From Ectocarpus siliculosus (lineage: Eukaryota > Sar > Phaeophyceae > Ectocarpales > Ectocarpaceae): 64,000 bases of DNA. Positions 13,376-25,800 of this stretch are shown in pieces. The position numbers and the translations under genes are program-made. The notes below the pieces were generated by a model. The model saw only the letters and a program-made list of their open reading frames with translations, searched no databases and was not told the DNA's origin. The stretch's first letter is position 1. Each line of letters begins with the position of its first letter. The stretch lies in assembly GCA_000310025.1 (NCBI GenBank), contig FN648395.1, positions 192,401 to 256,400 on the forward strand. The letters run 5' to 3'.

Positions 13376-15686
13376 AGACCGACGTCAAAGCCTAGAATTT
13401 GTCTGTCTGTGTCGCCATGTCACCATCCGCGAACAGCAGTTAGAGAGACATAAAAAAAAGAGGGTCCGCTTCGCCACTAAGAAATCAAACAGCTGGATAT
13501 GATACTACAATGTATCGGGTATAGTCTAGCTGTGGTTGAGCTTGAGGAATAGGGTCTACGGCAGGATATTCTATGCTTCCTCGCGTAACGATGCGCATCT
13601 CCCACGGCAAGCAGAATGAGGTACGTCATCGTGATGTTCTTTCTTCTTGTGACTACACGTTCAAGTTCGCCCGGGCGCTTTTGTTCTTGCCGAGAAAGAG
13701 ACTAAACTTTTATACGTACCAGTCAGTCCATGTACCCGGCTACTGCATGTGAGGTAGTGGGTGCTGCCCCTGCTGTTTGCTGCGGTACACGGAAAGCTTC
13801 CGGTGGGTCAGAGAGGCAAGGACGCCTTGTGTCTTTCACTTGTGTCTTCACTGTGCTCTCATCTACTTATTTGTTTCCTATCGCTGGTGGTCTCTCTTTT
13901 GTTATCGCCCTTCGTTCTTGTTTGTAATAAACTGTGAGGATGTAAACTGGCTGTGTCTGACTGTTTCTTAGGGTCCCCGCCCACCCACAACCCACCTGTT
14001 TGTCGGTACGATTCGCGGTCTCCAATACGTTCAGCAGTAGTGGTCTACTACAGGACATGCGCTACTACTGCTACGTCCATGGGTGGGTGTAACATAAGAG
14101 CCCCGGGGACTGGTGGCCTTCTGACCTGATCGTGCAGAGAGAGGTTCATGCCACCACCACAATACGAACTCTTGTGATATGTCCATGACGGGGTACGCGT
14201 ACAACGCCTCTACTTTTTTCTCTCTCTCCCGTCCGACTCTTTCGTTACGGAGAGGAAGCCAAATGTGAAAATTGCATCTTCTTGGGGTCCGCATTCATTT
14301 AGTCCCGGATTCTTTCCCGGCGTGCGGAGAGGGCGTTCTGGTGGTCTCCTTTTCATTCGAGCGTGATCATGCGTACTACAGTACATGTTGTAAACGAAAG
14401 AAACAGATCAACGAGATGATTAGCGGGATTCTTGAAAGAAAGCATGGAGTCGCTCGCCATAAAAAAGTGCATACGCATGGATGGGCGTCGTGAGAAGTGC
14501 CGGTCGAAGACTGACGGTTTTTTCGGGTGCGCGTGAGGTCGCCTCTAATATTCTATGCTTCCTTTTGCTTTAGAAACGACTTCTTCATGGATGGGTTATG
14601 AGAGGTTTCAATTCAACTATGTAAGTACCTGGAGTAGGAGTGCATCACATGGATGGCATGTACCTGGAGTAGGGGACATTATATATCACAACCCCTTCAT
14701 CAATAATGATAGTCCACGACGACGAGGAGGATGGATGTCAAACGATACGTTTGTCTTCGGAAAGCTATCGGTTCCAACGCCGCCCGGCCACGCTTTCAGC
14801 TGTGGAGTAATCGAGGTTTGAAAATTAACAAGTGTTGAGGGGGTGTGATATCTTACATATGTCATCTACTCTGTGTGCCGCTTTCTTTGTCGTGCTCGGT
14901 GAGCGACCGTGTCGCGCGTTGTGCGCCCTCGACTTTGTTAACCGCTAAAGCACTGGAAAGCTTCAGACAGGCCACGAGACGATACTCGTCGAGTTGCTAT
15001 CACAATAATAAACGACGAGTTGGAATTGCCTGCGATGGCCGCAGCTGTGTAGAATACGAATTTGTAGAGTCTAAGACAATAATTTGGGTTGGATGTGAGC
15101 ATGATGGAGGGCCTCCTGGGTTTGATTGGAAGGCACAACGCCAGGTTTAACTCGTTTTCCAATCTTTTATTGCACGCTCTGGCCGGTTTCACGGTGTGGT
15201 ATGAAGGAGTGTGCCTGCTTCTCGCCGTTCATCAATACACAAAAAATGATCGCCTCCGCCTTTCACCAGAAACCTTCCTTCGCTCCAAGTTAGCGTGCAA
15301 TAAAATTGTTTTCGACAATAGTTCCCGACCAAGAGTTGCCAAAAAACTTCAACTTTTCTCATAACTTTATGCTCCCAAAAAAAGCGGTGTCAGTCTTCAG
15401 GTCCCGGCAAGTGTGTGCGTGTGATACCGCTACAAAATGGCCAGGCAAACGTTGCGCACGCGTAGACAAGCGTTCGTATCGCAAGTATGCATTTTGTTTT
15501 CGATTTGGTTGGGTCCACAAGGAGCAACCTCCGCACTGACGTCAACAAAAAGCGGCACATAGCAGTCTCTGACGGTGCCCAACTTGCATGTGCAGCGCCT
15601 CTCCAGGCTGGCGGATAGAGGGTGCGCTGCAGACACAAAGTGGGACTAGCCCACGCACAGGTACATGTTTGTGGCACCCAGCAGGG

Positions 15687-15705
15687 GAGAGAGAGAGAGA
15701 GAGAA

Positions 15706-15746
<41 letters not shown>
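15687..15746. repeat. (GA)n microsatellite
   Basis: About 60 bp of GA/GAGA immediately downstream of the last recognised dynein light intermediate chain exon. Confidence 0.9.
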
Positions 15747-15750
<4 letters not shown>

Positions 15751-15910
15751 AAGTCGTCGCCACGGACACCCCTCGCTCGAATCCCCGTCCCCGCAAAACG
15801 AAGGGAAAGTTGTTTACCAGAACCAATTCACGAGCAAACACCCGCAGCCAGCCGCGGCGCAGACCTCACGCAGGCACCACTCACTCAGAAGAACACCGAA
15901 GCGGACTCAC

Positions 15911-18900
15911 CGGTGGCGACCCGGCCCCGCTCCCGGTTGCCAGCAAGTTGGCGAAGAAGCTCCGTGGGTCCGGCGCGTTGGCCGGTGCTTTCCGGGGCGA
16001 CTGGAAAAACAAACCACCCACGGGATGGAACGAATCGGGTTTCCCACAGCGTAAGGGGACAACACCACGGAAATGGACAGGGGGCGCGAGAAATGGTTCG
16101 CTGAAGATCTCAAAGAGATGAAGCCTTGGGACAAGGAAGACCGCAAACCTTGAACAACGTACACAGCAGTCACTTTGCGAAATATGCCGGTCGCAAGAGG
16201 CGCCCTGTTTCGGGATCGGCCAAGTGCCGCATGGGCCGAGCGGGGAGCAGCCTACGTCACGGACGCTCGGTACGGTGCGCTGGGGCGCTGCGGAGCTACG
16301 AGTAACAGCGCAGCATCACTACACACCGATGTACGCCTGAACGTCGAAAGAGGATCTACTCGTGAAACGACATGACAAAACAAACGCACACACGGCAGGA
16401 GCGCTCGAGCGCCGTGCGCACGTGCGTATGTAGACAAGAGCTGCCCAGTACACCAGCTTGTCCACCCTCCCAATGCGCCTCGTCCACCCGCCCCCCTCAC
16501 CCTCTCCTTTACCTTGGACGCCTTGGCGTGCTTGGCTGCCGCCGCTATCGCGCTGGGCCATCGCGACTTGCTATCCGTTCCGGCCACCTGCTTCCCGAGG
16601 CTCGACAACCAAGCCTCCTCCGACTCCACGGTCTCCCCCCCTCCGCCGCCGCCGCCCCCCGCCTCTCCCCCGCCGGCCGCAAGGCCGCCGCCGTCCCCAC
16701 CGGAGTCGCCGTCCATCCACCCCCCCATGCCGCTGCCGCTAGCCCCCCGGCCGACGGCACCGGGAGGAGGGACCACTACCTCCGCGAATGTTGCGTTGGG
16801 TCCCCACGGGGTCTTGTCCGGGGAAAGGAGGCCGTCGATCAAGCGTTTCGAGTCCCAGCCTGCAGGGATGAAGGCTGCGTCGGACGTCTGCGCGGTGTGT
16901 CGTTCATTCGATTGGACAGGTCGGCGCATACGTGCGGTGCGCAGTGGTGTGAAGTGAAGGATGGGACGGGCATGGATGGGGGCGTGTGTGTGTGAGCGCG
17001 GCGGCGTCTGTTACACCGAAGAGGGGACTTCGGCGACCACACCACTGATCAAGACCCTAGAAGCACATTCTGGCCGGACAAAGCCGGAAGCCTGCCCGAG
17101 AGAGAGCCCACGCGCCTGTTGCAGCTACTGTACATGGCTATGCAAAAAACAAAAAATATGCCTTCACGAACGTAACAGAATATCAAAATCGCGGATGAGA
17201 TGAGAGTGTTGTCCGAAAACACCCAAACATTTTCCCCGCGACCTGGTGATTGCGGAAGCACAGCAGCGCTCGCCGTACTCTTCGCACCTGGCCTTCCTCG
17301 GAGAACGAAAACGCGTCAGGGTAGACGCAGCTGAGCAGATATCGGTGCAGCAGGCTGCAGTTCACGCTGTCCTTTGCCGATGTGTAGACCAAGGCCGCTC
17401 CGTCTGCACAAGAGTCAGATACGAAGGAGCGGGCGAACAACTAAAACATGCCGTTTTATATCCGCGAAACGTGGGATGGTGAGCCTGTGGTGGCGACAAA
17501 CGGGTCCCTATGGCCCCACTATTCTTCCCACAGGTCGGAAGAAAAGTACACGAGGCGGTGGTAGTATCTTCTTCAAGCGCTCGAGAGTGGGATGAAAACA
17601 CGTATGTACCACTGGGTATGCCAAACCAACATGTATCGTGGCAAAGATGACACATATGAAAAGTCGGTTATGACACGCATATCATAAATATGTTCTGCAG
17701 GGAGGGGTGTACAATGCTGTAGTTAGGCCGGATCAGAAGATATGGTCAAGGAGGTGCTCATGCAAAAAAACAACAACAAAACCGAGATGGTGTCGCCGAG
17801 AATTGGCGGGTCAAATTTGAACAAATATGGGCCAATATGGGCCAACTTCGACCAATTTTTATTAACACAGCACGACCCGAACCAGCGCAAAAAGCTGAAA
17901 AGGGTTCTAACCGCTCGTTTTTACACCTAGGCTCACATTTTAGGCAGAATCTGCGGAGGCTCTGCTGGATAAAGTGCAATCGCTGCTGCTGCTCGAACGT
18001 CTCGCTCTGCAATGAGTCCGCTTTGCACCCGACCACCACCATGGGCACGCCAAGATTTCTCTCCAGAACTCCGTCGCCCAGGCCCCCGCCAGGAGGGTCG
18101 TTGCCGCTGCTGCCTCCCATCCTGCCGCCCCCTCCGCCGATCTCCTTTGCTTTCCCTCTCAGTCTCTCCTTGACGGCGCTACGCAAGTCGTCCTGAGCTC
18201 CGACGGAGAGCTGCAAGAGCAGCGAGGTCACGTGCTTTTCCATCGCTGTCGTCCACTGTAGTGGAAAAGTTGCACGGGTGAGCCACGGTAATGTGGGGGG
18301 AGGGTGTTGGCAGGCGCTTTGTTGCGAAGATTGCAGCGGTTGTCGCGCCTCGCTGATGTAGTGTGCAAAACAGGTGCTACCACACGCAAAAATGAACGAC
18401 TGCTTGTGTTGGATGGGTAGCTACTGCTGTGTGCACAATAAAGATGAAAGATTACAGTAATAAACAACTGGGCTAACAACAACATGCTGTCGGAAGAGTT
18501 CAAAATCGAAGATAAATTTCAAACGGCGAAATGGAAATTGCATTTCAATCTAACACGACTTCAAACCCACACCGCGAGCAGCAAGAGCCAGTCCCGCAAC
18601 GTAGCAGCTGAAGCACAAACCTTTTCCACAGAATCCATGACCTCCCAGGGCCGAGACAGGTCAACGGCAACTACCACGGCCATATTCGGGAGCTCCTCCG
18701 GTCGAAGCACCGTCTCCAGCAAAGGCTCGAACTCCAGCCCGCTACACGACCAAACGCTCACGCGGGGCGGCGACTCATCCCGCTCCGCTCCCTGCTCCGC
18801 AGGGTCCGCGGCGTCCAGGTAGGCGTACGACAGGACGGGGTGGAAGGCCTGCCCCGCGATGGGGTCGCCGCCGCCGCCGCCGCCACCGCCGCTCGCCGAA

Positions 18901-19244
18901 GCTCCTGCCGATGCCGCACCCCCGCCGCCGCCGCCCGCCCCGCCCTCGGGACCCTTCTTGTCCGGGGTCGGCGCGACGACGGCTGAGGCAGCCGCTGCAC
19001 CGCTGCCGGAAGGGTTGTTAGTAGAGGCGGATCCCTGCCCCTCGAGGAAGGTGTCGAGGAGAGACGACTTGCCGCAGCCCTTGGGGCCGACGAAGACGAG
19101 CGTGCTGGAAGGAAGCCGGCTTCTCCGCATCGCGTCTCGCAGCATGGTCTCCCAGAGGTTGGCCGTGGCCGCCGCGGTAGTAGCGCCCACTGTTGATGCT
19201 GACGCTGGCGCTGGCGCGTGCTTCTGCTGCTTTGCAACGGCCAT
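15911..19244 (-). CDS. Cytoplasmic dynein light intermediate chain
   Basis: Non-catalytic subunit that sits on the dynein heavy chain and ties the motor to cargo adaptors. Exons 19244-18573, 18255-17937, 17403-17288, 16887-16513 and 16000-15911 join in consistent phase (524 codons). Residues 30-60 carry NLWETMLRDAMRRS followed by the P-loop GPKGCGKSS. Then come VVVAVDLSRPWEVMDS, GVPMVVVGCKADSL (a TKxD-like motif), FCLKYGAALVYTSAK and DAAFIPAGWDS, all in the family order (known for DYNC1LI/DYNC2LI). A Gly/Ala-rich insert of about 70 residues follows the P-loop. The last exon holds RSFFANLLATGSG, matching the adaptor-binding helix of animal LIC (FFNSLL-type), so the cytoplasmic dynein-1 form is favoured. 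An in-frame ATG at 19370 would add 42 residues. A terminal exon after 15911 is not identified; an open frame 15640-15390 is possible but unsupported. Confidence 0.9.
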
Positions 19245-20004
19245 GGTTAAACGCGACACACGCAGCAGTAGTGTACATCTGTGTCCAATGCCGGCTCTGA
19301 TCGCGCAGGCCAAGGGCGAATCTCCGATAATTGCATTGACAAAAGCCTGCCGAAGGTGTCGAAACCTCAAATCTCCGCTATGTATGCGTGTGTCCCGCTA
19401 TGTCCCGCAGACAGCACTTGGTTCTTCAACAGCAACCGCCGCGATGAGATGGTGAGATAGATGTCCAGGACACCCCTGTTGTCTGGCGTGAGGAAGCGTA
19501 CTCTAACAAGAGCAAGGGGCGGCCAAGGTGGGAGAGCTTATGAGTGGTGCTACCACGTAGTTTGTGTTTGGGTAATTGTCTCGCTCAGACCAGCTCACAA
19601 GTGCACAAGCGGATGCAAGGTTTTCACCAGCTCTCAGGCAGACAATGGCACACGCCAGACGCACGATCCTCCTGTTTTTGCGCAGCAGTAGCAACCCACG
19701 CTGTTGCATGAGCACAAACTTCCTGCGATGATACGAGGTTGTTTTGCACATGTCCAACAGACAGCAAGATCGAGGTCTCCCTAGAAGACGTCTGGAAATG
19801 TCAACGCTCTTCCTTCTAGACTGCTGTGCATAGTCCACGGAATAGATGCACTTCCTGCCGAAGGGTCCAACCTTCACCATACGCTTGTGACCTTGTGGAA
19901 AGACGCGGATACGTAGTACCATTTAACCTCCGTTGTGCGGGTAGGCCGTAATCTCCACCCGCTGTTTTCCTACTGACTGCTCCTAATAGTTTGTCGATTA
20001 TGGA
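19245..20004. other. Intergenic, no gene seen
   Basis: Holds the 5' flank of the dynein gene. The minus frame 19922-19503 (139 aa) shows no splice partners or recognised motif and was not called. Confidence 0.5.
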
Positions 20005-21912
20005 CTATTACGGTGGCACAGAAGTAATGGGAGCAAATCAACAGATATGCGTTTCGGCTTGTAACTTTCGCAATACGATGCGCAGCACAGCATACGATAG
20101 CACAAATTGACGACAGGGCAAAGGCGGTCACAATGAAAAAATAACAAAAAAAAAATATTGAAAGTTGCTTGAGATATGGCTTGTCATGTATCCGAACAGA
20201 GATTCGAAATCGGAAAAAGTGCGCAGAAAAATCCGGCCAACATGTATCCCCACTTGTCGGCCTGTACCTCATTTTTTCAAGCGCCTGTCGGCATACAGTA
20301 GCGTAACACGCTTCCATGACGGAAGGCGGTCAATACGCAAGAAGATAAACATGAATGCAGATGACGTGTGGCAAGCTGCATCCGGGGTAAAACTTGTTGA
20401 CATTTGAATAATTTGGATTTTTTTTTCATAACTGCAGCAGCTGGAAGCAGGGACGCAACCCCCGCTCACAGCAATCACATATGTGTGCTGCTGGAACATG
20501 GCACACCCAGTGCATGGGCGTGTAGCAATCGATCACAAGACTGGAAAAAATCTTATCATGGTTCAACCTCGTCGCTGCCATCACCCCATTCTGCGCTTTC
20601 CTGCTGGATCTGCTCCCCTACCCCTTCCTCGACATCACCCACGGGCGACACATCATCTTTGTCGTACCCGTCCGGTTTCTGCAGGTTGCCTATCTTACCC
20701 GAAAGCCCTGCATCACGATCCCTGACCCACTTATTCATCTCTCCAATGGCGTGTTCAACCAGCTTCGAACAATTGGCTGCCTTCCACCCCCCCTCCTGGC
20801 CTGACCACTCCTTGTCCCCGTACCAACCTTGACGAATCTGCACCCACACCTCCCGCATCTTTCGCTTCAACTCAAAGTTAAGGCTGACGTACTGCTTGCC
20901 ATGCTGCNNNNNNNNNNNNNNNNNNNNNNNNNNNNNNNNNNNNNNNNNNNNNNNNNNNNNNNNNNNNNNNNNNNNNNNNNNNNNNNNNNNNNNNNNNNNN
21001 NNNNNNNNNNNNNNNNNNNNNNNNNNNNNNNNNNNNNNNNNNNNNNNNNNNNNNNNNNNNNNNNNNNNNNNNNNNNNNNNNNNNNNNNNNNNNNNNNNNN
21101 NNNNNNNNNNNNNNNNNNNNNNNNNNNNNNNNNNNNNNNNNNNNNNNNNNNNNNNNNNNNNNNNNNNNNNNNNNNNNNNNNNNNNNNNNNNNNNNNNNNN
21201 NNNNNNNNNNNNNNNNNNNNNNNNNNNNNNNNNNNNNNNNNNNNNNNNNNNNTCGCTCTAAGCGCTTGCTCCTTCGCTCTGAGCGCTTGCTCTCTCTGCG
21301 CCATCTCCGACGCGAGTGCTGCACGCTCCTGCTCAAGCTTAGCGCTGCGTCTGTCCAGGGCCAAAGCATCTCTCGCCGCTGCCGTCTTGGCTCTCTTTCT
21401 CGCCTTCGTCTCGCGTCCACCGACACCGCCGGTGGGCTTGTTCCTGCCCTTCGGTTTTGTCATCGGCCGAAAGCTGGGAGGCCCCTCTTCCAGCGTGCGG
21501 TACTCGACAACGGCTGCGTTGTTTCAAAAGCTGGTCTGATGGTCCCGCGCGCCAAATCATAGGGTTTCCAAAAAGTTCTACCTGCGTTGCTATTTCTTCG
21601 TCATTTTTTTTTTTTTCGCCTCCCCACATAAAAATATAGTCAAAAAGTACCCATATATCGCCGGCCACTGCTGTACCGTGTCGTCATCCGATGAGAGCAA
21701 GACCAGGCTCATTTGAAAGCTGTGGTTGCCGTCTTTCATTTGATGTGTGGTAGGTCTACTGACCTAGCTTTACTGTGTATATAAAGGCTTTGGACCATAA
21801 TGTTCGATTCCTTCGATTGAAAAAATATTGCGTACACGCCCTGTTCAGAAAAAAAAATTTCGCCGGAAAAAAGCAAAAATTTGCTCTCAATTTTTCTGTG
21901 CCACCGTAATAG
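20005..21912. mobile_element. Transposon-like element with 34-bp terminal inverted repeats
   Basis: The left end at 20005-20038 starts CTATTACGGTGGCACAGAA and ends GAGCAAAT. The reverse complement of 21879-21912 starts with the same 19 bases and ends with the same 8; about 30 of 34 positions match. The flanks (GATTATGGA and CATTGTGTT) do not form a clean target-site duplication. The interior carries one minus-strand ORF interrupted by a 345-N gap and AT-rich ends. No transposase motif is visible, so it may be non-autonomous, or the transposase may lie in the gap or be of an unrecognised type. Confidence 0.6.
20556..21463 (-). CDS. Coiled-coil protein inside the inverted-repeat element, broken by assembly gap
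   Basis: Upstream part 21463-21253 (from ATG): a Lys/Arg-rich start (MTKPKGRNKPTGG), then coiled coil ending in two copies of KEQALRA/REQALRA where the gap begins. Downstream part 20907-20556 is open up to the stop; it reads KRKMREVWVQIRQGWYGDKE, then WSGQEGGWKAANCSKL, then an acidic tail ending DGSDEVEP. The frame relation across the gap cannot be set, because the N length is probably nominal. The 21-bp coding repeat for (K/R)EQALRA at the gap edge is a likely reason for the gap. The W-rich segment may be a DNA- or protein-binding module. No family recognised. Confidence 0.55.
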
Positions 21913-22870
21913 CATTGTGTTCCTCTACTGCGGAATAACTGCTGTTGTAGCTCCCAATTTCTCCCACCAGCAGGGGCAGATTAACGGTGGGTTTTGACTC
22001 CGCGTTTCAGTCTCCATGCTTCCCCACTAAGCCTACCAGCCCTTGCCTGCATCCTCGCTAAGCGTGGCTGTTTATCAATTGTAAGAGGGGATGTGCGTAA
22101 CTCGCTATCAGTGGGATGCCACGCAGCAGTCAGACTGCCCGGGTGCTGTAGCGGGGGAAAAAAATGAAAATGGCTTTCTGTATTTCGCCGCCGCCCGCCA
22201 CCCACAACATATTCCACCTTGTGCGATAGCAACATCGGTTTCCCCAGGCCCAAAGCGCCAACCCCTTTCCCTCTCTCGTACCTCTTTTCCTTACCTTGTG
22301 GATATGCAAGGCACATCCTAACTGCAGCCAATGTTCATTTCAGGAACAGCGCTCGCGCGCGATAACAAGTGCGCTCGGCAACGCTACTTTCCGTACGCGG
22401 GGAAACCACTTGCCGTTGGCACGCCAACTGGGGCAACAACCCGCACAACGGGACACTAATGTCATCATACATAACGATGATGATCATGTCATCACACAAA
22501 TCGATGATGGCAAAGGCGCCGGTGAACTTCAAGTCGAGGCTTCAATGATCTGATAATTTTTACCGCTACAACGTACGGCAGACTATTGACGGTAGCAAAC
22601 CATGTTGCTTGTCCAAGTCGACATGCATAGGAACTCACGCACACAAGTATCCCACGCGACGGTGGTTATCCCGCGTAGAGACACTCGCTACGTGAACTGC
22701 TTTGCTAACTCCAGTGCATCTCGTAATTGACTGCAATTAGGATGTGCTTTGCGGGTCGATGAACCTCCCTCTTTGCCATTGCCAACTCCCTGAACCTCTC
22801 GAACCTCAAAGGCAAGAGCGACACCACTGGAAGCAGCTGGTGCGCGGAACAGCAGGTCTTCGGCCGCGAC
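21913..22870. other. Intergenic / possible 5' part of the membrane protein gene
   Basis: No complete gene seen. From 22760 onward the frame of the next gene is already open (it reads NLSNLKGKSDTTGSSW before the first ATG), so a further 5' exon or an upstream acceptor such as the AAAG near 22813 is possible. Confidence 0.4.
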
Positions 22871-25800
22871 ATGAGGCGCATCGCGCGAACACACTGGGAC
22901 GCAGACGGACCCCTAGACCACCGCGAAAACTTGTCTCCCCGTTCGCAGCAGCTCGATGGCGAATATCTCCTGCCGCTGGCTTGCGGCGACGACTCGTTCG
23001 GGGACCACACGGGCGGCGGAGCCGGCAGGGGAGGCGGCGCCGGCGCTGGGGGTGCTGCCGGTGGCGACGGTGGGGGGGGAAGCTCTTTGGCGAGCGGGAT
23101 GGAGGCAGGGATCTCTACGGGATCTCCAAGGGCGGGTGGGATCGGGAGTGTCGGGGCAGGGGTTACCTCGCCGCGAGATCGGGATGTCTCCGGCGGCGGC
23201 GGTGGGCGGAAGAGGGGCAAGAGGGACAGGAGGCGCTTCTTCCTGAGAATACACAAGTTCGTGTTCCAGAAGGAGCTGGCGCTGCACTTTTCGATGTGCA
23301 TCCTGAGCATCGCGATCCCGTTCTCCCTCTCGGGGTCCCCCTGGCTGGCGGCCATCCCCGTGTGCGTGTGGTGCTTCTACAACGCCATGTTCGTGATGGG
23401 CGCCAAGCGGGCCTCCACGGTCCTGCCGGGCTTCGACCGCTTCAAGCGAAGCTTCGTGGCTGCGATGGAGGAGTTCCTCCCCCCGCGGCTCGTCCCCGTC
23501 CTCTCCCTCTCCTTCCTGAGCGTCGTGATCGCGGTGACGCTCACGGCCGCGAGGCTCGGCGGCCCGCCGCTGTGCATCTCGTCGTGCCGCACCTGCCTGG
23601 GGAGCTGGAAGCATGCTCACCCCGCGACGTCGCCGCAAGGTCGCGGCGCCGCTGCTTCGACGTCGGGCGAGGCATCACGCTCCCGCTCCAAGTTCTCGCC
23701 AAATATCGTCGGTGCGTTCGAGGGGGCGAAGAGAGGCAGAGATAGCGCGGCAGCGGGAGACCACCGGCAGGCCGGGGGATCGGGGGGCGGCGGAGAGAAC
23801 TTCTGGGTTGAGGCAGATAGAGCGTCACCCGCGCGTGGTTCGCAGCGGGCGAAGAGTGGGGAAGCGTGCGGCTACGCGAATGGGAAGGTAGGGGAACAAA
23901 TGGATGGTGTTTGGGCAGGCGTTCGATAACGACAAGACGCTGTCTTGTGAGACGCGTTGCGGCTGTCCGTGCTCTCTGCGTGAGGGATTTGACTGCACTT
24001 TGCTGTGCAACGGTTTGCTTGGTTGGATATATCACCCTGACGGGGCTTTCTATGGCGGGATGCGACTGCGATAGACCTCGTCACTAACCTCGGCATGTAC
24101 CGCTGCTCGCGCATCTTTGATGGGGTCCTGGTTACGTTCAGGTTTGATATTGTGCGTGTTAGGGCCGCCAACGCTAATCGTTCGAGGCGATCTAAAATGT
24201 TAATGGTTTGCTACAGGACATGGGTTTGAAGTTGTTGCCGAGATGACCCCTTGCGTGACAAACAATTAAGCGAACCGCGCCCCGTCCGCTGCCCGCACCC
24301 CGTGTACGTTTCCCTCTCTCCCGGCAACCCCGCACGCAAGGAGCTGCTGGCGTACTACACCGTGAGCCAGAGCGCGATCCTCATCTACCTCGCGGTGATG
24401 ACGGGACTTCTCACGTGCCTCGCCTGGAAGGTCTCGGAGGAAGAGCTGGCGCAAAGGCAGGCGGCGGAGAGCAGACTCAAGGGGCAAAACCCTCGGGCGT
24501 TCGAGCTCAGGGAGCGAATGATCCTGGAGCACGGGCGGCCTGGTTCCAGGTGAGAAAAGAGGGATTAGGGTACCGCCGACTGTTGTTTGGACGCTTCAAG
24601 TGCTCAGCAGGGTTGGAATTTGTGTCTTTGTCACACTTTTTCTTTCATATATATTTTCGTGTTTCGGCGGTTTTGTAGCTGTTGCAGCTGAGGGTCGCCC
24701 CCAGTGTGGTGGGGGGTTGGTGGGATGGGGGGCTCCTATAACGTGTTACAAGCCGGGCCCACCTGAGACGCTATCGTCCTTCGCAAACGCGTTTCTCAAG
24801 ATACGCTTTGTAATGCGAGGTTAGCCTTTATCGCCGTGTAATTTTTGACAGCGCGTAGATGTACTAGAGACGGTCTGGCACCCGCACGCTTCTCGTAAGG
24901 ATCCGAATCAACGTTCACCCAGAACGTTGGACCTCTCCCCTGGCCCCCTCTCAAGTTGTTCGTCCCAACATACGTACCCCGTCTCGATTCATGGTGAAAT
25001 TATTTCGCATCCAGCCGCCGTGTTAGTAACATATTTGGGTCAGCCCGTGTCCATGGAAGTTCGTGGATTCTACCGCTTTGTGATGAGCGCGTGAAGACGT
25101 ACTAGTCTAAAAGTTGTCCAGGGGAGTTATTTTTGTTTTACGTGAAAGCCTCGCCCTCACGAACACCGACCGTTGCTGCTGGTGCAAACCCTTTCAGCGT
25201 CCGGCCAGAGACGACCTGCCCGTGGCTGATGTTTGGCCTGGTGGCCGCGTGCACGTTCACGCTGATCGGCTGGCGGAAGTGGGGCGACCTGCCGGTGACG
25301 GCGGTGACGGTGGTGGTGATAGGGGCGAACGTCACGACGACCCTGGCGAGCGTGCTGATGCTGCACGTCGGCTTCCACGGGAGGCTGATCGCGCTGTACC
25401 AGGGGAACTTGCAGAGGGTTCAGTTCTTGTCCAAGCTCTTGAGGTGTGTTGCGTGTGTTCGTGCGTGTGTATTGTTGAATTAGCATCGACCACGTTGGCG
25501 GGCGGACCAAAGAATAATCGTGACAGGGTGGGCTGAGAAGAAAATCTGCTTCAACAGTGTGTGTGTGTTTCGTGGGTGGGCGGCGCCATAAGCACGGTGC
25601 CTATGAGTTACTATCGGCGTTATCATCCGCGTTATTGTGCATGGCCTGCCACCACGTTTTGGCATTGTGTAACGGCCGCCAGACATTCCTTTGTTCCTTC
25701 CGTTGAGCCCGACCAAACTGTCCCCATTGACTCGGATGGGGCTATACGTCGCAGTTGCAGCCTAGGAGCAACGGTCCGACTGAACACGTGTCGGATCAAA

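Larger units (their letters stand above)
10840..15390. mobile_element. Putative degenerate element with terminal inverted repeats, about 4.5 kb
   Basis: The left end at 10840-10862 reads ACACCGCCTTTTTTATGGGA followed by GCA. The reverse complement of 15369-15390 reads ACACCGCTTTTTTTGGGAGC followed by A. Similarity continues weakly inward (GAGAAAA and AAGTT blocks). No clear target-site duplication and no transposase were found. The interior is packed with its own duplicated blocks: pairs at 11530-11680 and 11780-11924, three copies at about 11280, 13065 and 13290, and a pair at 12787 and 13731. This could be a long-dead DNA transposon, or a chance inverted repeat at the edge of a satellite-like region. 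Confidence 0.35.

Noticed and set aside
15390..15640. Terminal exon of the dynein light intermediate chain
   Set aside because: Acceptor and phase fit, but the composition is unlike LIC tails and the stop coincides with the proposed end of the neighbouring inverted-repeat element.
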